A stretch of DNA of 64,000 nt from Porphyrobacter sp. (GTDB taxonomy: Bacteria; Pseudomonadota; Alphaproteobacteria; Sphingomonadales; Sphingomonadaceae): contig JAPZRO010000003.1 in the NCBI GenBank assembly GCA_027531395.1, positions 186,001 through 250,000 of the forward strand, in the 5' to 3' direction. A program made the translations under genes and the position numbers. Every line of letters starts with the position of its first letter. The stretch's first letter is position 1. Positions 26,229 to 35,141 of this stretch are shown here, one piece after another. The notes under the pieces are model-generated. The model searched no databases. It worked only from the letters and a program-made list of their open reading frames with translations, and was not told where the DNA came from.

Positions 26229-28588
26229 TTGCGCACCATTCTTTGGCTCGGGCTGCTCGGCAGCGCTGCATGCATGTCGCCCGCTTCCGCGATGGCTGAA
26301 GATGCTTCGACAGACGACGCGTCACGCGGCGCCATTTTCGTTACGGCACGCCAGCGGGCGGAAGATGCGCAGGATGTGCCCGCCGCGCTTTCGGTGGTCG
26401 ACGCGCGCTGGCTCGAGCAGTCCTACACGCTCAACACCCGCGACCTGACGGTGCTGGTGCCCGCGCTCAACTATTCCTCGGCCAATCCGCGCAACACTGC
26501 CTTCACCATCCGCGGGCTGGGGTCGAGCGTGGTCGCGGTCAGCCAGGCCAATGACGGGCTGGAGCCGGGGGTGGGCTACTATGCCAACGGAGTCTATCAC
26601 GCGCGGCCCGCGACCGCCGCCTTCGACTTTTCCGATATCGAGCGGATCGAGGTGTTGCGCGGGCCGCAGGGGACTTTGTTCGGGAAGAACACGACGGCGG
26701 GCGCGATCAACATCGTCTCGGCCGCGCCCGGTTTTTCGCGCAGCTTCTCCGCCGAACTGAGCGGGGGCGAGCGGGCTTTCGCGCAGGGGCGCTTTTCGGC
26801 GACCGGGCCGCTGGCGGGCGACACGCTCGCCTATCGCCTCTCGGGCACCTTTACCCGGCGAGACGGGGTGCTGCGCAATGTCGCCAATGGCCGCGACCAG
26901 AACACGCTCGGCGCGCAGGCGGTGCGAGGGCAGGTGCTGTGGCAGCCTTCGCAGGACTTTCGGCTCAGGGTGATCGCCGACTTCGCCAATTTCGATTCCG
27001 AGTGCTGCACACAGGTCTTCCTGCGGGTCGGCACCAGCCTTCGCCCGGCGGGGCGGCAATATCCGGCGCTGGCGGCAGCGGCAGGCTATGCCCCGCCGAG
27101 CACGAACCCCTATGACCGCCTGACCGATATCGACGCAGCGCTCGGCGTCGACACCAGCGAGGGCGGCGTTGCGGCGACCGCGGACTGGGACATTGGCCCG
27201 GCGACACTCACCTCGATCACCGCATGGCGCTTCTGGAACTGGGACGCCGCGAACGACCGCGATTACACGGGCCTCCCCATCCAGCTGATCCAGCGCATCC
27301 CCTCGCGGCAGGACCAGCTCAGCCAGGAAGTGCGGATCGCGTCGGACGGGGATCGCCCGCTGAGCTATGTCGCGGGGCTCTATGTCTTCCGGCAGGTGCT
27401 GACCGGTAGCCCCAACTCGGTCTTCGGCCCGTATGGTGCGCCGTGGCTGATCGGGGCGACGACCGGCGCCAATGCCACCCCGGTGCCCGCCAACCTGCTC
27501 GACGGCTATGGCCAGACCGGGGACACGCGTTTTGCGGTGAACAGCTATGTCGCCTTTGGCGAGGCGAACTGGCGGATCGCACCGCGTCTGACGCTGACCG
27601 GCGGCCTGCGATACACCTACGAGAGCAAGGAGGGCGACTACAGCACGCAGGTGTTCGGCGGGCCGGTGGTCACCTCGCCCGCGCTCGTCAATGCGCGGCT
27701 CGGCGTGCTGCGGCCTCAGACCTATTCGGCGAACGACAGCGAAGGCAGCCTTTCGGGCCGCGCCAACATCGCGTGGCAACCCACGGACGACGTGCTGCTC
27801 TACGCCAGCTTTGCTCGGGGTTTCAAATCGGGCGGGATCAACATGTCGGGCCTGCCGCTCGATGCGAACAACCAGCCCACACTGGCCACCGCCGTGATCG
27901 ATCCGGAGCGCAACACGACGTGGGAGGCAGGGATCAAGTCGGCGCTGTGGGGCGGGCGCCTGACCCTCAACCTTGCCGCCTATCACACAACGGTTCGCGA
28001 CTTTCAGGCGACGGTGGTGGACTCGAGCCAGACCGAGGCGCTGCGCGGCTATCTTTCGAACATCCCGGCGGTGCGGGTGCAGGGGTTCGAGGCCGATGCG
28101 CGGCTCAGGATCGGAGATCTGACGCTGGTCGGCGCTCTGGCCTATGGCGACGGGGAGTATACGACTACCCAGCGGGCCCCTGTCCGCTCGAACGCCAGAC
28201 CGCCGCGACCGCGGCCTGCGACCTGACGGGCGAGCGCCTCGCCGGCCTGCCGCGCTGGTCGCAGACCTTGAGCGCGGACTATGCCGTGCCGCTCGGGCCG
28301 GGCGCGGTGTTCCTCCATGCCGACAGCAACTGGCGCAGCGGCTATCCCGGCGACCCGAGCCTTTCCCGCTTCACCTATATCGAGGGCCACAACCTCACCA
28401 ATGCCAGCATCGGCTACCGGCGCGAGGACGCGACCGGCAAGGGCTGGGAGATCGCGGTGTTTGCGCGCAACCTGCTGGGCGCGGACTGTATCCAGAACCT
28501 CACCATCCAGGCGGGCAATTCGGGGCTAATCCTCGGCACGCCCAGCGATCCGCGCACCGTGGGGGTGACGCTCAGGTGGCGGAGCTAG
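26229..28588 (+). pseudogene. TonB-dependent receptor, frameshifted near its C-terminus (putative ModE-controlled receptor)
   Basis: Outer-membrane receptor of about 785 aa if the shift is ignored. A TTG start after GAGGGGTAAG opens a signal peptide (RTILWLGLLGSAACMSPASA). The plug (about 35-150) contains IERIEVLRGPQGTLFGKNTTAG. The barrel runs in one frame to about 28162, where that frame turns to non-barrel sequence and stops at 28225. The expected YPAGPCPLE, CDLTGERLAGLPRWS and the final GVTLRWRS continue in the frame two bases along, to 28588. A single missing base after TATAC (28158-28162) explains this. A Mo-box-like site precedes it and a ModE-type gene overlaps its end by 17 bases, suggesting molybdate, tungstate or a chelate as substrate (inference). 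Confidence 0.85.
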
Positions 28589-28982
28589 ATTTGTTCTGAG
28601 GGGCCCCCTCGCTACGCTTCGGGGGGAGGGGAGCAGGGAGCAACGCTTTGGCGATGGCGGCAAAGCCCGCGCTGGCGGCGCCTTCGGCATCGCCTTGCAG
28701 CTGGCGGTAACCGGCCAGCACCGCCTCGCCCAGCGGCGTCAGGTGCGCGCCTGCCTTCGGGTTGCCCGGGGTGGTCGCCACCAGCTGCCCCTGCCAGCAG
28801 CGGTTCATGGCATCGACCAGCAGCCAGGTGCGGCGGTAGCTCATCCCCATCGCCCGCCCGGCGGCCGAGATCGAACGGTGTGCGGCAATCGCATCGAGCA
28901 GATCGGCCTTGCCCGGGCCCATGGCGATCTCGTCGCCGCACATGATCTGGATCTTGAGCTTGAGAGGTGAGGGCCGGATCAT
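28572..28982 (-). CDS. ModE-type winged helix-turn-helix regulator (single domain)
   Basis: A 136-aa protein matching the DNA-binding half of ModE. LKLKIQIMCGDEIAMGPGKADLL is followed by DAIAAHRSISAAGRAMGMSY and RRTWLLVDAMNRC, then HLTPLGEAVLAGYRQLQ. It lacks the C-terminal molybdate-binding Mop domains of E. coli ModE, so sensing, if any, must differ. The ATG at 28982 gives the normal ModE N-terminus; the upstream extension is not credible. It is convergent with and overlaps the TBDR gene whose 5' end carries a Mo-box-like site, so it probably represses that receptor. Confidence 0.82.
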   Translation of the reverse strand: MIRPSPLKLKIQIMCGDEIAMGPGKADLLDAIAAHRSISAAGRAMGMSYRRTWLLVDAMNRCWQGQLVATTPGNPKAGAHLTPLGEAVLAGYRQLQGDAEGAASAGFAAIAKALLPAPLPPKRSEGAPQNKSSSAT

Positions 28983-29296
28983 GCTGAAGCGATATCCTTC
29001 CGACGCTGGCAGACCAACCTGAATTGCAGGCGATTGAGGCACAATGCCCCAGCGGCGAGACGACCAGACCTTCGGCAGCTTCCCACCCGTTGCATTCATC
29101 CGGGGGTGTCCAGGGCTGGGTCCCGAATGCTGCATGGCAGGTGTTGGTGGCAGCAGACGATCTCTTTGGCGATCCGTAACGGCCGCCTCTGGGTCGCGAG
29201 CTGACAATCATCATTGCTTCATTCGGCGGCTGCTCGTCGCTTCAAAGCAACCGAATCCAGCCGGTCGGCAAATGGTCCTGAGTGTGACTACGCTCA

Positions 29297-29365
29297 CGAA
29301 ACGTCGAGATAACGAGAGCAGCGAAAAGTGTTCTGCTTGAAAGGTCAAACTGCAATTAATTTCGC
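29297..29365 (+). repeat. 69-bp dispersed repeat, copy 1
   Basis: Matches 47924-47992 at 64 of 69 positions with no gaps; all five differences are transitions. This copy is intergenic within the island, the other outside it. Confidence 0.75.
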
Positions 29366-29596
29366 ACACGAGCCCAGCGCCAACAAAAGCGGTCAAGAAG
29401 CGCAGGTGGCTTTACCTTCTCGGGGGTAGGAACCGCAGATTTCCGGCATTTTTCAGGCTCAGGTGTGAAGAGTGTGAAAGTGACACCCGGACTGCCGATC
29501 AGTCAGAGGGAGAGCGGATAGGGGGTATTTTTAGGGGTATGTCTGGTTGATGATCTAAAAATCTCTCATTTGTTCAGATTATTCTGTTTGTTTCGA

Positions 29597-29614
29597 GATT
29601 CCCGCTACCCGCTC
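29597..29614 (+). repeat. attR core of the island
   Basis: An exact 18-bp copy of the tRNA-Gly 3' end (10482-10499) with no tRNA attached. The bases that follow (GGTTGCC) do not continue into the CA of the CCA end encoded on the left, so the present tRNA 3' end was supplied by the island. Confidence 0.85.
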
Positions 29615-29665
29615 GGTTGCCGTTCCTGATCAGTAGCCGAGAGGCGGAGGCACCCGGTCCAAGGA

Positions 29666-29980
29666 TCACCCGCCCGTGCGGCGTGCAGTCTCGTCCGTGA
29701 CCATCACCATCCTCGCTTCAGATTTCGCGCGGGCCTGCGTGTCGCGTGAACACTCACGCTGACGGCGGATGTTCTGCGGCAGGCTCGCCAGCGCCTCGGC
29801 CTTGCAGATTTCGGTGGCGGCCCGCTGGATGCGCAGGGCGAGAACGCGCTGCCCCTTGTCGGTGTCGAGATCGAGGTCGCCCACTTCGACCGCGATGCTC
29901 TGCGGCGCGGGGGCGGCAGCAATCGCGGCGGCGGGAAGCGTGAAGCTTGCAAGGGCAAGCACAGTGCGAATGAGGGTCAT
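29666..29980 (-). CDS. UrcA family protein
   Basis: A 104-aa exported protein. The signal peptide is LIRTVLALASFTLPAAAIAAA. The mature part has IAVEVGDLDLDTDKGQRVLA, LRIQRAATEICKAEAL and the second cysteine in RQRECSRDTQARA. The DLDL...G...L..RI..AA..IC.....C pattern is that of UrcA proteins, common in sphingomonads and of unknown function. The ATG at 29980 follows AGGACG. It is the first core gene past the island and is divergent from the membrane AraC regulator. Confidence 0.85.
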   Translation of the reverse strand: MTLIRTVLALASFTLPAAAIAAAPAPQSIAVEVGDLDLDTDKGQRVLALRIQRAATEICKAEALASLPQNIRRQRECSRDTQARAKSEARMVMVTDETARRTGG

Positions 29981-30128
29981 GTTTACGTCCTTCGGCATCG
30001 AGCCGCCGGCCAATCCGAGCGGCGATGCGGCCCGATTGCCCGCGCGGCGGGCCCGGTGCTGCCCCGTTTCGAAATCGGGCTGGCCGGTTTCGAAAGCCGC
30101 AAGGCTGATCGAATCCGGGCAGGCTGGG

Positions 30129-30145
30129 CGATTCCGGAATCGGCT
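30129..30145. promoter_or_regulatory. Palindromic candidate operator upstream of the AraC regulator
   Basis: CGATTCCGGAATCGGCT, with CGATTCCGGAATCG a perfect 14-bp palindrome, lies 35 bases before the regulator start. The same 17 bases recur at 31224-31240, upstream of the hydroxylase gene. Related palindromic blocks around TTTCGAAA lie at 30064-30095. Confidence 0.5.
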
Positions 30146-30180
30146 TGTCGCTCCGCCTGCGCTCTGGCAGCCAAGCGGGC

Positions 30181-31242
30181 ATGACGATCTACGAACAGCT
30201 CGACCAGATGGCGCGCGGGGGCTCGATTGCCCTGCTGGCGCTGTGGAGCTGGATCCTGATCCGCGACCACTGGCGCGACATCCCCGCCCGCCTTGCAGTA
30301 GCGATGAACGCGGCGATCGGCTGCTATCTGATCATCACCTCGGGCTGGTATGATACGCCCAATCTCGCCGGGCTCGTCTTCGCGCTGGGGGCCGGGGCGA
30401 CGCCGGGGCTGTTCTGGCTGTTCGCCAAGGCCTGGTTCAACGACGAGCGGGAGGTCACCCCGCTCAGCGCCCTGCTGGTGGCGGTCTCGGTGCTCAACAC
30501 GCTGGTGGTGCAGCTGACCTTTCCCACCGGCGGGATCGTCAACCTCATTTCCAGCACGCTGTTCCGGGTGTTCATGCTGGCCTTTGCCGCTGCTGCGCTG
30601 TGGGAGGTGTGGCGCAGCCGCGAGGGCGACCTGGTCGAACGGCGGCGGCGGATCAGGCCGGTGCTCGTGTGCGTGGTGGCGCTCTATGTGATCGTCATCG
30701 CCTTTGTCGAAGTGGCTGGCCCCCCGGGTCTGCCGCCCGGCTCGCTCAAGCAGTTGGTGGGGAGCCTTTCGGTTTTCGCGGTCTTCGGCCTCTTCGCGGC
30801 GATGCTGCGGATGCGGCAGGCCGACATGTTCGGCGCAGCCCCTCCGTCGACTGGCACCCCGCGCCCTGTGCCCGGTGTGAGGGAGGATCCGCTCGCCGCC
30901 CGCCTGCTGCAATTCATGGCCGAGCAGATGCCATACCGCGACGAGACCCTGTCGATCGCGCGCCTCGCCGGCCTGCTGGGCGAACAGGAATATCGCCTGC
31001 GCCGCACGATCAACGGGCAACTCGGCTTTCGCAATTTCTCGGCCTTTCTCAACAGCTATCGTCTCGCCGAGGTCAAGGCCGCGCTGGCTGATCCGGCGCA
31101 GCGCGACGTTCCGATCATCACCATCGCACTTGATGCAGGCTTTGGTTCGCTCGGACCGTTCAACCGCGCCTTCCGCGAGGCCGAGGGGATGACCCCGAGC
31201 GAATTCCGCGCCCGCACACTGGCCGATTCCGGAATCGGCTAG
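30181..31242 (+). CDS. Membrane-bound AraC-family transcriptional regulator
   Basis: A 353-aa protein. The first 220 residues hold six to seven membrane helices (SIALLALWSWILI, AAIGCYLIITSGWY, LAGLVFALGAGATPGLFWLF and others). The C-terminal 110 residues are an AraC/XylS domain with ETLSIARLAGLLGEQEYRLR and a second helix-turn-helix in ITIALDAGFGSLGPFNRAFR. Such one-component regulators sense at the membrane. A palindrome upstream recurs within its last codons, ahead of the hydroxylase gene 77 bases downstream, suggesting it controls itself and that gene. The ATG at 30181 is chosen because the preceding in-frame residues are unlike a membrane protein start. Confidence 0.85.
   Translation: MTIYEQLDQMARGGSIALLALWSWILIRDHWRDIPARLAVAMNAAIGCYLIITSGWYDTPNLAGLVFALGAGATPGLFWLFAKAWFNDEREVTPLSALLVAVSVLNTLVVQLTFPTGGIVNLISSTLFRVFMLAFAAAALWEVWRSREGDLVERRRRIRPVLVCVVALYVIVIAFVEVAGPPGLPPGSLKQLVGSLSVFAVFGLFAAMLRMRQADMFGAAPPSTGTPRPVPGVREDPLAARLLQFMAEQMPYRDETLSIARLAGLLGEQEYRLRRTINGQLGFRNFSAFLNSYRLAEVKAALADPAQRDVPIITIALDAGFGSLGPFNRAFREAEGMTPSEFRARTLADSGIG
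31224..31240. promoter_or_regulatory. Second copy of the CGATTCCGGAATCGGCT palindrome
   Basis: An exact 17-bp copy of 30129-30145 (here a 16-bp perfect palindrome from 31223 to 31238). It covers the last codons of the AraC gene and lies 80 bases before the hydroxylase start. Confidence 0.5.
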
Positions 31243-31319
31243 CCGGATTTCGACACGACAAGGCAGATAACGGCAGACACGGGCAGGCGGCGGCGACCAT
31301 CTGCAAGAAGGACACAGCC

Positions 31320-32147
31320 ATGCCGACCGGAATTCCGCCTCTCGATATCCTGATAACGCGGGGGCATCACATCTTCGCATTCGACTTCGGGCGTTACCTG
31401 ATCGCCGCTTCGGTCACTTTCGCAGCCGTCTGGGTGCTGCGTCGCACGGCGCTGCGCGCGCGCAAGATCCAGTCGCGCGAAGCCTCCCGCGCCGACATGC
31501 GCCGCGAGTTCGCGCAGTCGCTGCAATCGGCCATCGTCTACGTGGTCGGAGCCTGCTTCCTGATCTGGGGGCGCGAGGTCGGGCTGTTCCACGATGTTTT
31601 CGGTGAGGGCTTCGGCCTCGGCATCGATCTCGTGATCCTCGCCGGCATCATCATCGCGCATGATGCCTATTTCTACTGGGCCCACCGTTTGATGCACCAC
31701 CCGCGGCTGTTCCGGTATTTTCACCGCGCGCATCACCGCTCGATCACGCCCACGCCGTGGGCGGCCTACAGCTTCGCGATCCCCGAGGCGGCGGTGATGT
31801 TCCTGTTCGTGCCGATCTGGCAGTTCTTCGTGCCGACGCCGGGCTGGGTGATGTTCACCTGGCTCAACTTCCAGATCATCCGCAACGCCATGGGTCATGC
31901 CGGGTTCGAGTTCTTCCCGCGGTGGTGGCTGGATTCGCCGCTGACCCGCTGGATCAACACCACGGTGCATCATGATCTGCACCACAATGGCGGGTTCAAC
32001 ACCAATTACGGGCTCTACTTCACCTGGTGGGACAAGTGGATGGGGACCGAGCACCCGAAATACCACGCGAAGTTTCGCGAGGTGACGCACAGGGCGCAGG
32101 GGCACAGCGTCGAGGCCGGATGGTCACCGGCTGAAAACCGGGCATGA
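31320..32147 (+). CDS. Sterol desaturase / fatty acid hydroxylase family protein
   Basis: Integral-membrane di-iron oxygenase (275 aa) that hydroxylates or desaturates lipids or isoprenoids. The histidine clusters that bind iron are all present: HDAYFYWAHRLMHH, HRAHHRS, and HHDLHHNGGFNTNYG near residue 220. Four membrane helices lie around them. AAGGACACAGCC precedes the ATG at 31320. It follows the membrane AraC regulator in the same direction, so its expression is probably tied to membrane-lipid or environmental sensing. The substrate cannot be read from the sequence. Confidence 0.88.
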   Translation: MPTGIPPLDILITRGHHIFAFDFGRYLIAASVTFAAVWVLRRTALRARKIQSREASRADMRREFAQSLQSAIVYVVGACFLIWGREVGLFHDVFGEGFGLGIDLVILAGIIIAHDAYFYWAHRLMHHPRLFRYFHRAHHRSITPTPWAAYSFAIPEAAVMFLFVPIWQFFVPTPGWVMFTWLNFQIIRNAMGHAGFEFFPRWWLDSPLTRWINTTVHHDLHHNGGFNTNYGLYFTWWDKWMGTEHPKYHAKFREVTHRAQGHSVEAGWSPAENRA

Positions 32148-32201
32148 CGGTGCGCGGCGACACCTGATCGCGGCCCGCTTCCCGCGCCTCATCGCCCCAG
32201 A

Positions 32202-32234
32202 TAGCCCGGGGAGCACGCAATGCACCCCGGGCTA
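32202..32234. terminator. Bidirectional terminator
   Basis: A 10-bp perfect stem (TAGCCCGGGG with CCCCGGGCTA, 32202-32211 and 32225-32234) has a 13-base loop. It lies between the convergent hydroxylase and serine hydrolase genes. Confidence 0.6.
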
Positions 32235-32251
32235 CCGCACAAGAGGGGCGC

Positions 32252-33313
32252 TTATCGCTTGCCGTCGCAAGCCTGTCCCTGGGTCTGCGCGACAATCGCC
32301 TTGGCGACAGCGGGGGCATTCAGGCTGTCGCTGCCGGAGCGGTTCGCCATCACCGTTATGACCGAGCCCGTCGCGGGGTAGATGCGCAGCGACACGTCGA
32401 TCCCTTGTGCACCGCCCGTGTGGCCGATCGCGACAGTTTCGCCGGCTCCGGATACGCCCATCCCGAGACCGTAGCGAGAGGCGGGACGGTCGGCAGTGGC
32501 GGGTCGCAATTCGATCCCCTCGCGCATCATCCGGGCGAGGGTCTCCGGTCGGACCAGTCGCCCTTGCGCCAATGCCCGGCCGAACCGCCAGAGGTCCGGC
32601 GCGGACAGGATCATGCTGCCTGCCGGCCAGGCCTTGAGGCGCGACATTGCCCGGGCGGCGGCCTGCTGCCCGGGATCAACTCCCTCCGCATCGCCTGCCT
32701 GCCAGCCGACTGGCTGCGGCCTGATCCCGGCGACGGGCAGGATGTTCCGGGCCAGATAGTCGATATAGGTGAGGCCCGAGACGCGCTCGATCGCGGCCCC
32801 GAGGAGCACATAGCCGGCATTCGAGTAGCGAAAGGAACCGGGCGTTTCGCGGTCCGCGTCGGCAACGACGAAAGGCACGAGGCTGGTGGCATCGGGCGCA
32901 TCGTTGATCGGCTCCTGAAGATCGCGGTGCAGAAACAGCGGCAGGCCGCCGGTGTGGCTCAGCAGCTGATCGATCCGCAGCACCGCAATCTCGTCCGGCA
33001 ATCCCGCGACATGCCGGCCGATCGGATCATCGAAGGCCATCCGGCCCTGCTCGACGAGCTGACCGATCGCGACGGCCGTCATCATCTTGCTGACCGAGCC
33101 GAGGTTGAAGCGGGTGGCCTCGGTGATGGCGCTGGTTCCGCTTTCATCGGACGTCCCCTGCACCCGGACCATCGGCAGTTCTCCCGCACCGAAAGCAACT
33201 GCGCCGTTGAAGTCTGGCGGCAGATCTACCGAACATTGTGCACCAGCAGCGGGCGTCGCGAGGCTGGCGGCGGCAAGCGCCAAGACGCAGGCAAGGGTGG
33301 GACGACATTTCAT
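32252..33313 (-). CDS. Exported serine hydrolase of the beta-lactamase / class C PBP family
   Basis: A 353-aa protein with a signal peptide (LACVLALAAASLATPAAGA). The penicillin-binding fold motifs are visible: SVSK (SxxK nucleophile, about residue 76), YSN (YxN, about 161) and HTGG near the C-terminus in place of KTG. The HTG form is typical of the esterase, D-peptidase and 'beta-lactamase-related' branch rather than true AmpC, so antibiotic hydrolysis should not be assumed. The ATG at 33313 follows an AAGGAAGATCTC stretch. It is last in a three-gene minus-strand set with an alpha/beta hydrolase and an exported protein. Confidence 0.88.
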   Translation of the reverse strand: MKCRPTLACVLALAAASLATPAAGAQCSVDLPPDFNGAVAFGAGELPMVRVQGTSDESGTSAITEATRFNLGSVSKMMTAVAIGQLVEQGRMAFDDPIGRHVAGLPDEIAVLRIDQLLSHTGGLPLFLHRDLQEPINDAPDATSLVPFVVADADRETPGSFRYSNAGYVLLGAAIERVSGLTYIDYLARNILPVAGIRPQPVGWQAGDAEGVDPGQQAAARAMSRLKAWPAGSMILSAPDLWRFGRALAQGRLVRPETLARMMREGIELRPATADRPASRYGLGMGVSGAGETVAIGHTGGAQGIDVSLRIYPATGSVITVMANRSGSDSLNAPAVAKAIVAQTQGQACDGKR

Positions 33314-33364
33314 GAGATCTTCCTTTTGTGGTCGATACCGCAAAGCGATGGAGCAGCACCCAGT

Positions 33365-34243
33365 CTAGAACCTGATGTTGGGACGGATTGCCTGATCAAG
33401 GTGGTCGCCGACGAGCGCGGCAAACCGGGCCGGATCCTGCTCGGGCAGCAAATGGCCTGCCCAACGTGCGATGACGAACCGCGCCTCGGGCATGAGCATC
33501 GCGGCGGCGTCGGTCACCAGCCGGTAGGACACGCGGGTATTGGCACCGCGCGCGATCGTCACGGGGCAGGCGATGGCGGCGATGTCGGCGGGGGAGAGGG
33601 CGCTTGGCGGGGTCTGGTCGAACAGGGCCACGAGGCCTTTCGCACATTCCTCGTGGATCGCACGGGTCTCGGCAGGCTGTCTGTCGAAATAGCCGGGCTC
33701 GTCCGCAGCCGCGTCGATCGACGCGCGGACGGCGGCCAGCAGGTCGCCCTTGCCGACTTGGGCCTCGACCGGCCCGAATGACGCGCGGACGTCCGCGTCG
33801 ATGGCGGAAAGCTGGGCCGGATCCTCGACAAAGGTCGCGAAGCCGGCCTCGTACAGGAACAGGCTTGCGACAAGTTCCGGGCGGCGGACCGCCAGTTCGA
33901 GCGCGGCGTGAGCGGAATAGGACCAGGCCACAAGGTGGACCGGACCCGCACCCAGCGCCTCGATCACATCGGCAAGATCATCGGCCATGCCCCTGGTGCC
34001 GAAGGGCCGCAGCAAACGCTCGCCCGCCAAAGGCGTCGGAAGCGAGACGGTGATCGCCTCCCACTGCCCGGAGAGTCGGGCCGCAACCGGGGCCAGCGAG
34101 CGGCAATCCCCGGGGATGCCATGGGCAAGCAGCACAGGGGCACCGGAGCCGAACCGCCAGCAGTCAATCCGGGTCGCGGCCACGAGATGGCTTTCCGCGC
34201 GCCCGCCCGCGAGCGGATCGGCGGGGGCATCGTCAGGCGTCAT
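33365..34243 (-). CDS. Alpha/beta hydrolase
   Basis: A 292-aa protein with the alpha/beta-hydrolase fold. VLLAHGIPGDCRSL carries the oxyanion HG, HLVAWSYSAHAALEL has the nucleophile serine in a W-S-Y-S-A elbow rather than the usual G-x-S-x-G, and the catalytic His lies in WAGHLLPEQDP. No signal peptide, so it is cytoplasmic. The ATG at 34243 lies 8 bases after the upstream gene's stop, so the two are probably coupled. Substrate unknown; the fold covers esterases, haloperoxidases and epoxide hydrolases. Confidence 0.85.
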   Translation of the reverse strand: MTPDDAPADPLAGGRAESHLVAATRIDCWRFGSGAPVLLAHGIPGDCRSLAPVAARLSGQWEAITVSLPTPLAGERLLRPFGTRGMADDLADVIEALGAGPVHLVAWSYSAHAALELAVRRPELVASLFLYEAGFATFVEDPAQLSAIDADVRASFGPVEAQVGKGDLLAAVRASIDAAADEPGYFDRQPAETRAIHEECAKGLVALFDQTPPSALSPADIAAIACPVTIARGANTRVSYRLVTDAAAMLMPEARFVIARWAGHLLPEQDPARFAALVGDHLDQAIRPNIRF

Positions 34244-34251
34244 TGTCCCGG

Positions 34252-34971
34252 TCACCGGTCCGCGAGGCGGGCGGGCTGACCGGCCTGCGGCGACCACAGC
34301 ACACCAAGCGCCGTGGCAGCCAGCATCACCGCACGCGACGTGCGGCTGTCATGGCCGGGGACGAACCGGACGACGGGACGACCGGCAAGTTCGACCGAAC
34401 CCACAACGACGCCATCGACACTGAAAACATAGCCGCTCGGCCCGCCGGCGGCAGGCACCGCAGCGCCGTCGTCACCCTTGCCGGCGCGCCCGGCAATCCG
34501 CACCGCGAGTCCGTCGATCCTGAGCTCGCCGTACTGGCCAGCCGACGCCGGCCCCGATCCGCCAGTGTCCCGCAAGGCGAGCCGCGCGGGCAGCGTCCTT
34601 CCTGCCTCGTGAAACCGGCAGGTGATCGCGGACGGCGGCGGTTCGGCCAGAGCGGCGTCCCCGGCGCCACGGCCCGCCGTCACGTCGCAATCCGCGGTGA
34701 TGTCCCGGTCGATCCCCGCGCCGCGCAGCGAAAACGCAACCCTGCCCTGCCGCCGCTTCGCGAAGGCCTGCGAAAGGGCGGCCTGCGCATCGCCGGCATT
34801 GAAGACCAGCGGGTGCGAGCGCAGCAGATCGAAGGTGCTTTCGGTGGTTGCGATGTCCTGCCCCGCGGGCGGGTTGCTGACAGGCGGAATGCCCGAGGAA
34901 TGCTCGCGCGCTTCGGCCTTCATGGCGAAAGCGAGCACTGGCAGGACGACCAGACATAGGGGTGTTCTCAT
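34252..34971 (-). CDS. Hypothetical exported protein, paralogue of the lipoprotein encoded at 38866-39591
   Basis: A 239-aa protein with a signal peptide (LCLVVLPVLAFAMKAEA), function unknown. The central FSLRGAGIDRDITADCDV and ITCRFHEAGRTLPARLALRD are followed by GYVFSVDGVVVGSVELAGRP and the end SRAVMLAATALGVLWSP. The same sequence of blocks occurs in the lipoprotein 4 kb away (CRFLHEGRTLPARFEV, GYVFTQDDVPVGAVELNG, RAIVLAALALGILWDP), so the two are homologues. The ATG at 34971 is divergent from the BTAD regulator, with 170 bases between holding an inverted repeat. Confidence 0.75.
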   Translation of the reverse strand: MRTPLCLVVLPVLAFAMKAEAREHSSGIPPVSNPPAGQDIATTESTFDLLRSHPLVFNAGDAQAALSQAFAKRRQGRVAFSLRGAGIDRDITADCDVTAGRGAGDAALAEPPPSAITCRFHEAGRTLPARLALRDTGGSGPASAGQYGELRIDGLAVRIAGRAGKGDDGAAVPAAGGPSGYVFSVDGVVVGSVELAGRPVVRFVPGHDSRTSRAVMLAATALGVLWSPQAGQPARLADR

Positions 34972-35013
34972 GATCTCTACGCTCCGTTGGCCGGCGATCC
35001 TGCAAAAGCGCCT

Positions 35014-35031
35014 GTCCCGCACCGGCGGGAC
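35014..35031. promoter_or_regulatory. Inverted repeat in the divergent intergenic region
   Basis: GTCCCGC and GCGGGAC (7 bp each) flank a 4-base centre, midway between the divergent starts at 34971 and 35142. It is a candidate operator for the BTAD regulator or a leader hairpin. Confidence 0.3.
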
Positions 35032-35141
35032 ATCGGACCCCGGTCTTCGGTATCCTCCCTGCGCTGGCCTCGTTTGAGAGGACGTAGGGTGCCACGTGGA
35101 AATTGCGTTTGAATCGGCGTTGAAATTGATAGAGAAGCGCG

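Larger units (their letters stand above)
28983..29665. other. Gene-poor right end of the island
   Basis: About 680 bases without a credible gene. In order it holds the modE-like promoter region, a diverged copy of the 22-bp repeat (29175-29196), a 69-bp dispersed repeat (29297-29365), GGGGGTAT arm-site candidates (29521-29540) and the attR core (29597-29614). Confidence 0.6.

Noticed and set aside
32252..33313. Call as an AmpC antibiotic-resistance beta-lactamase
   Set aside because: The third motif is HTG rather than KTG, and the family includes many esterases and peptidases. Resistance cannot be supported.
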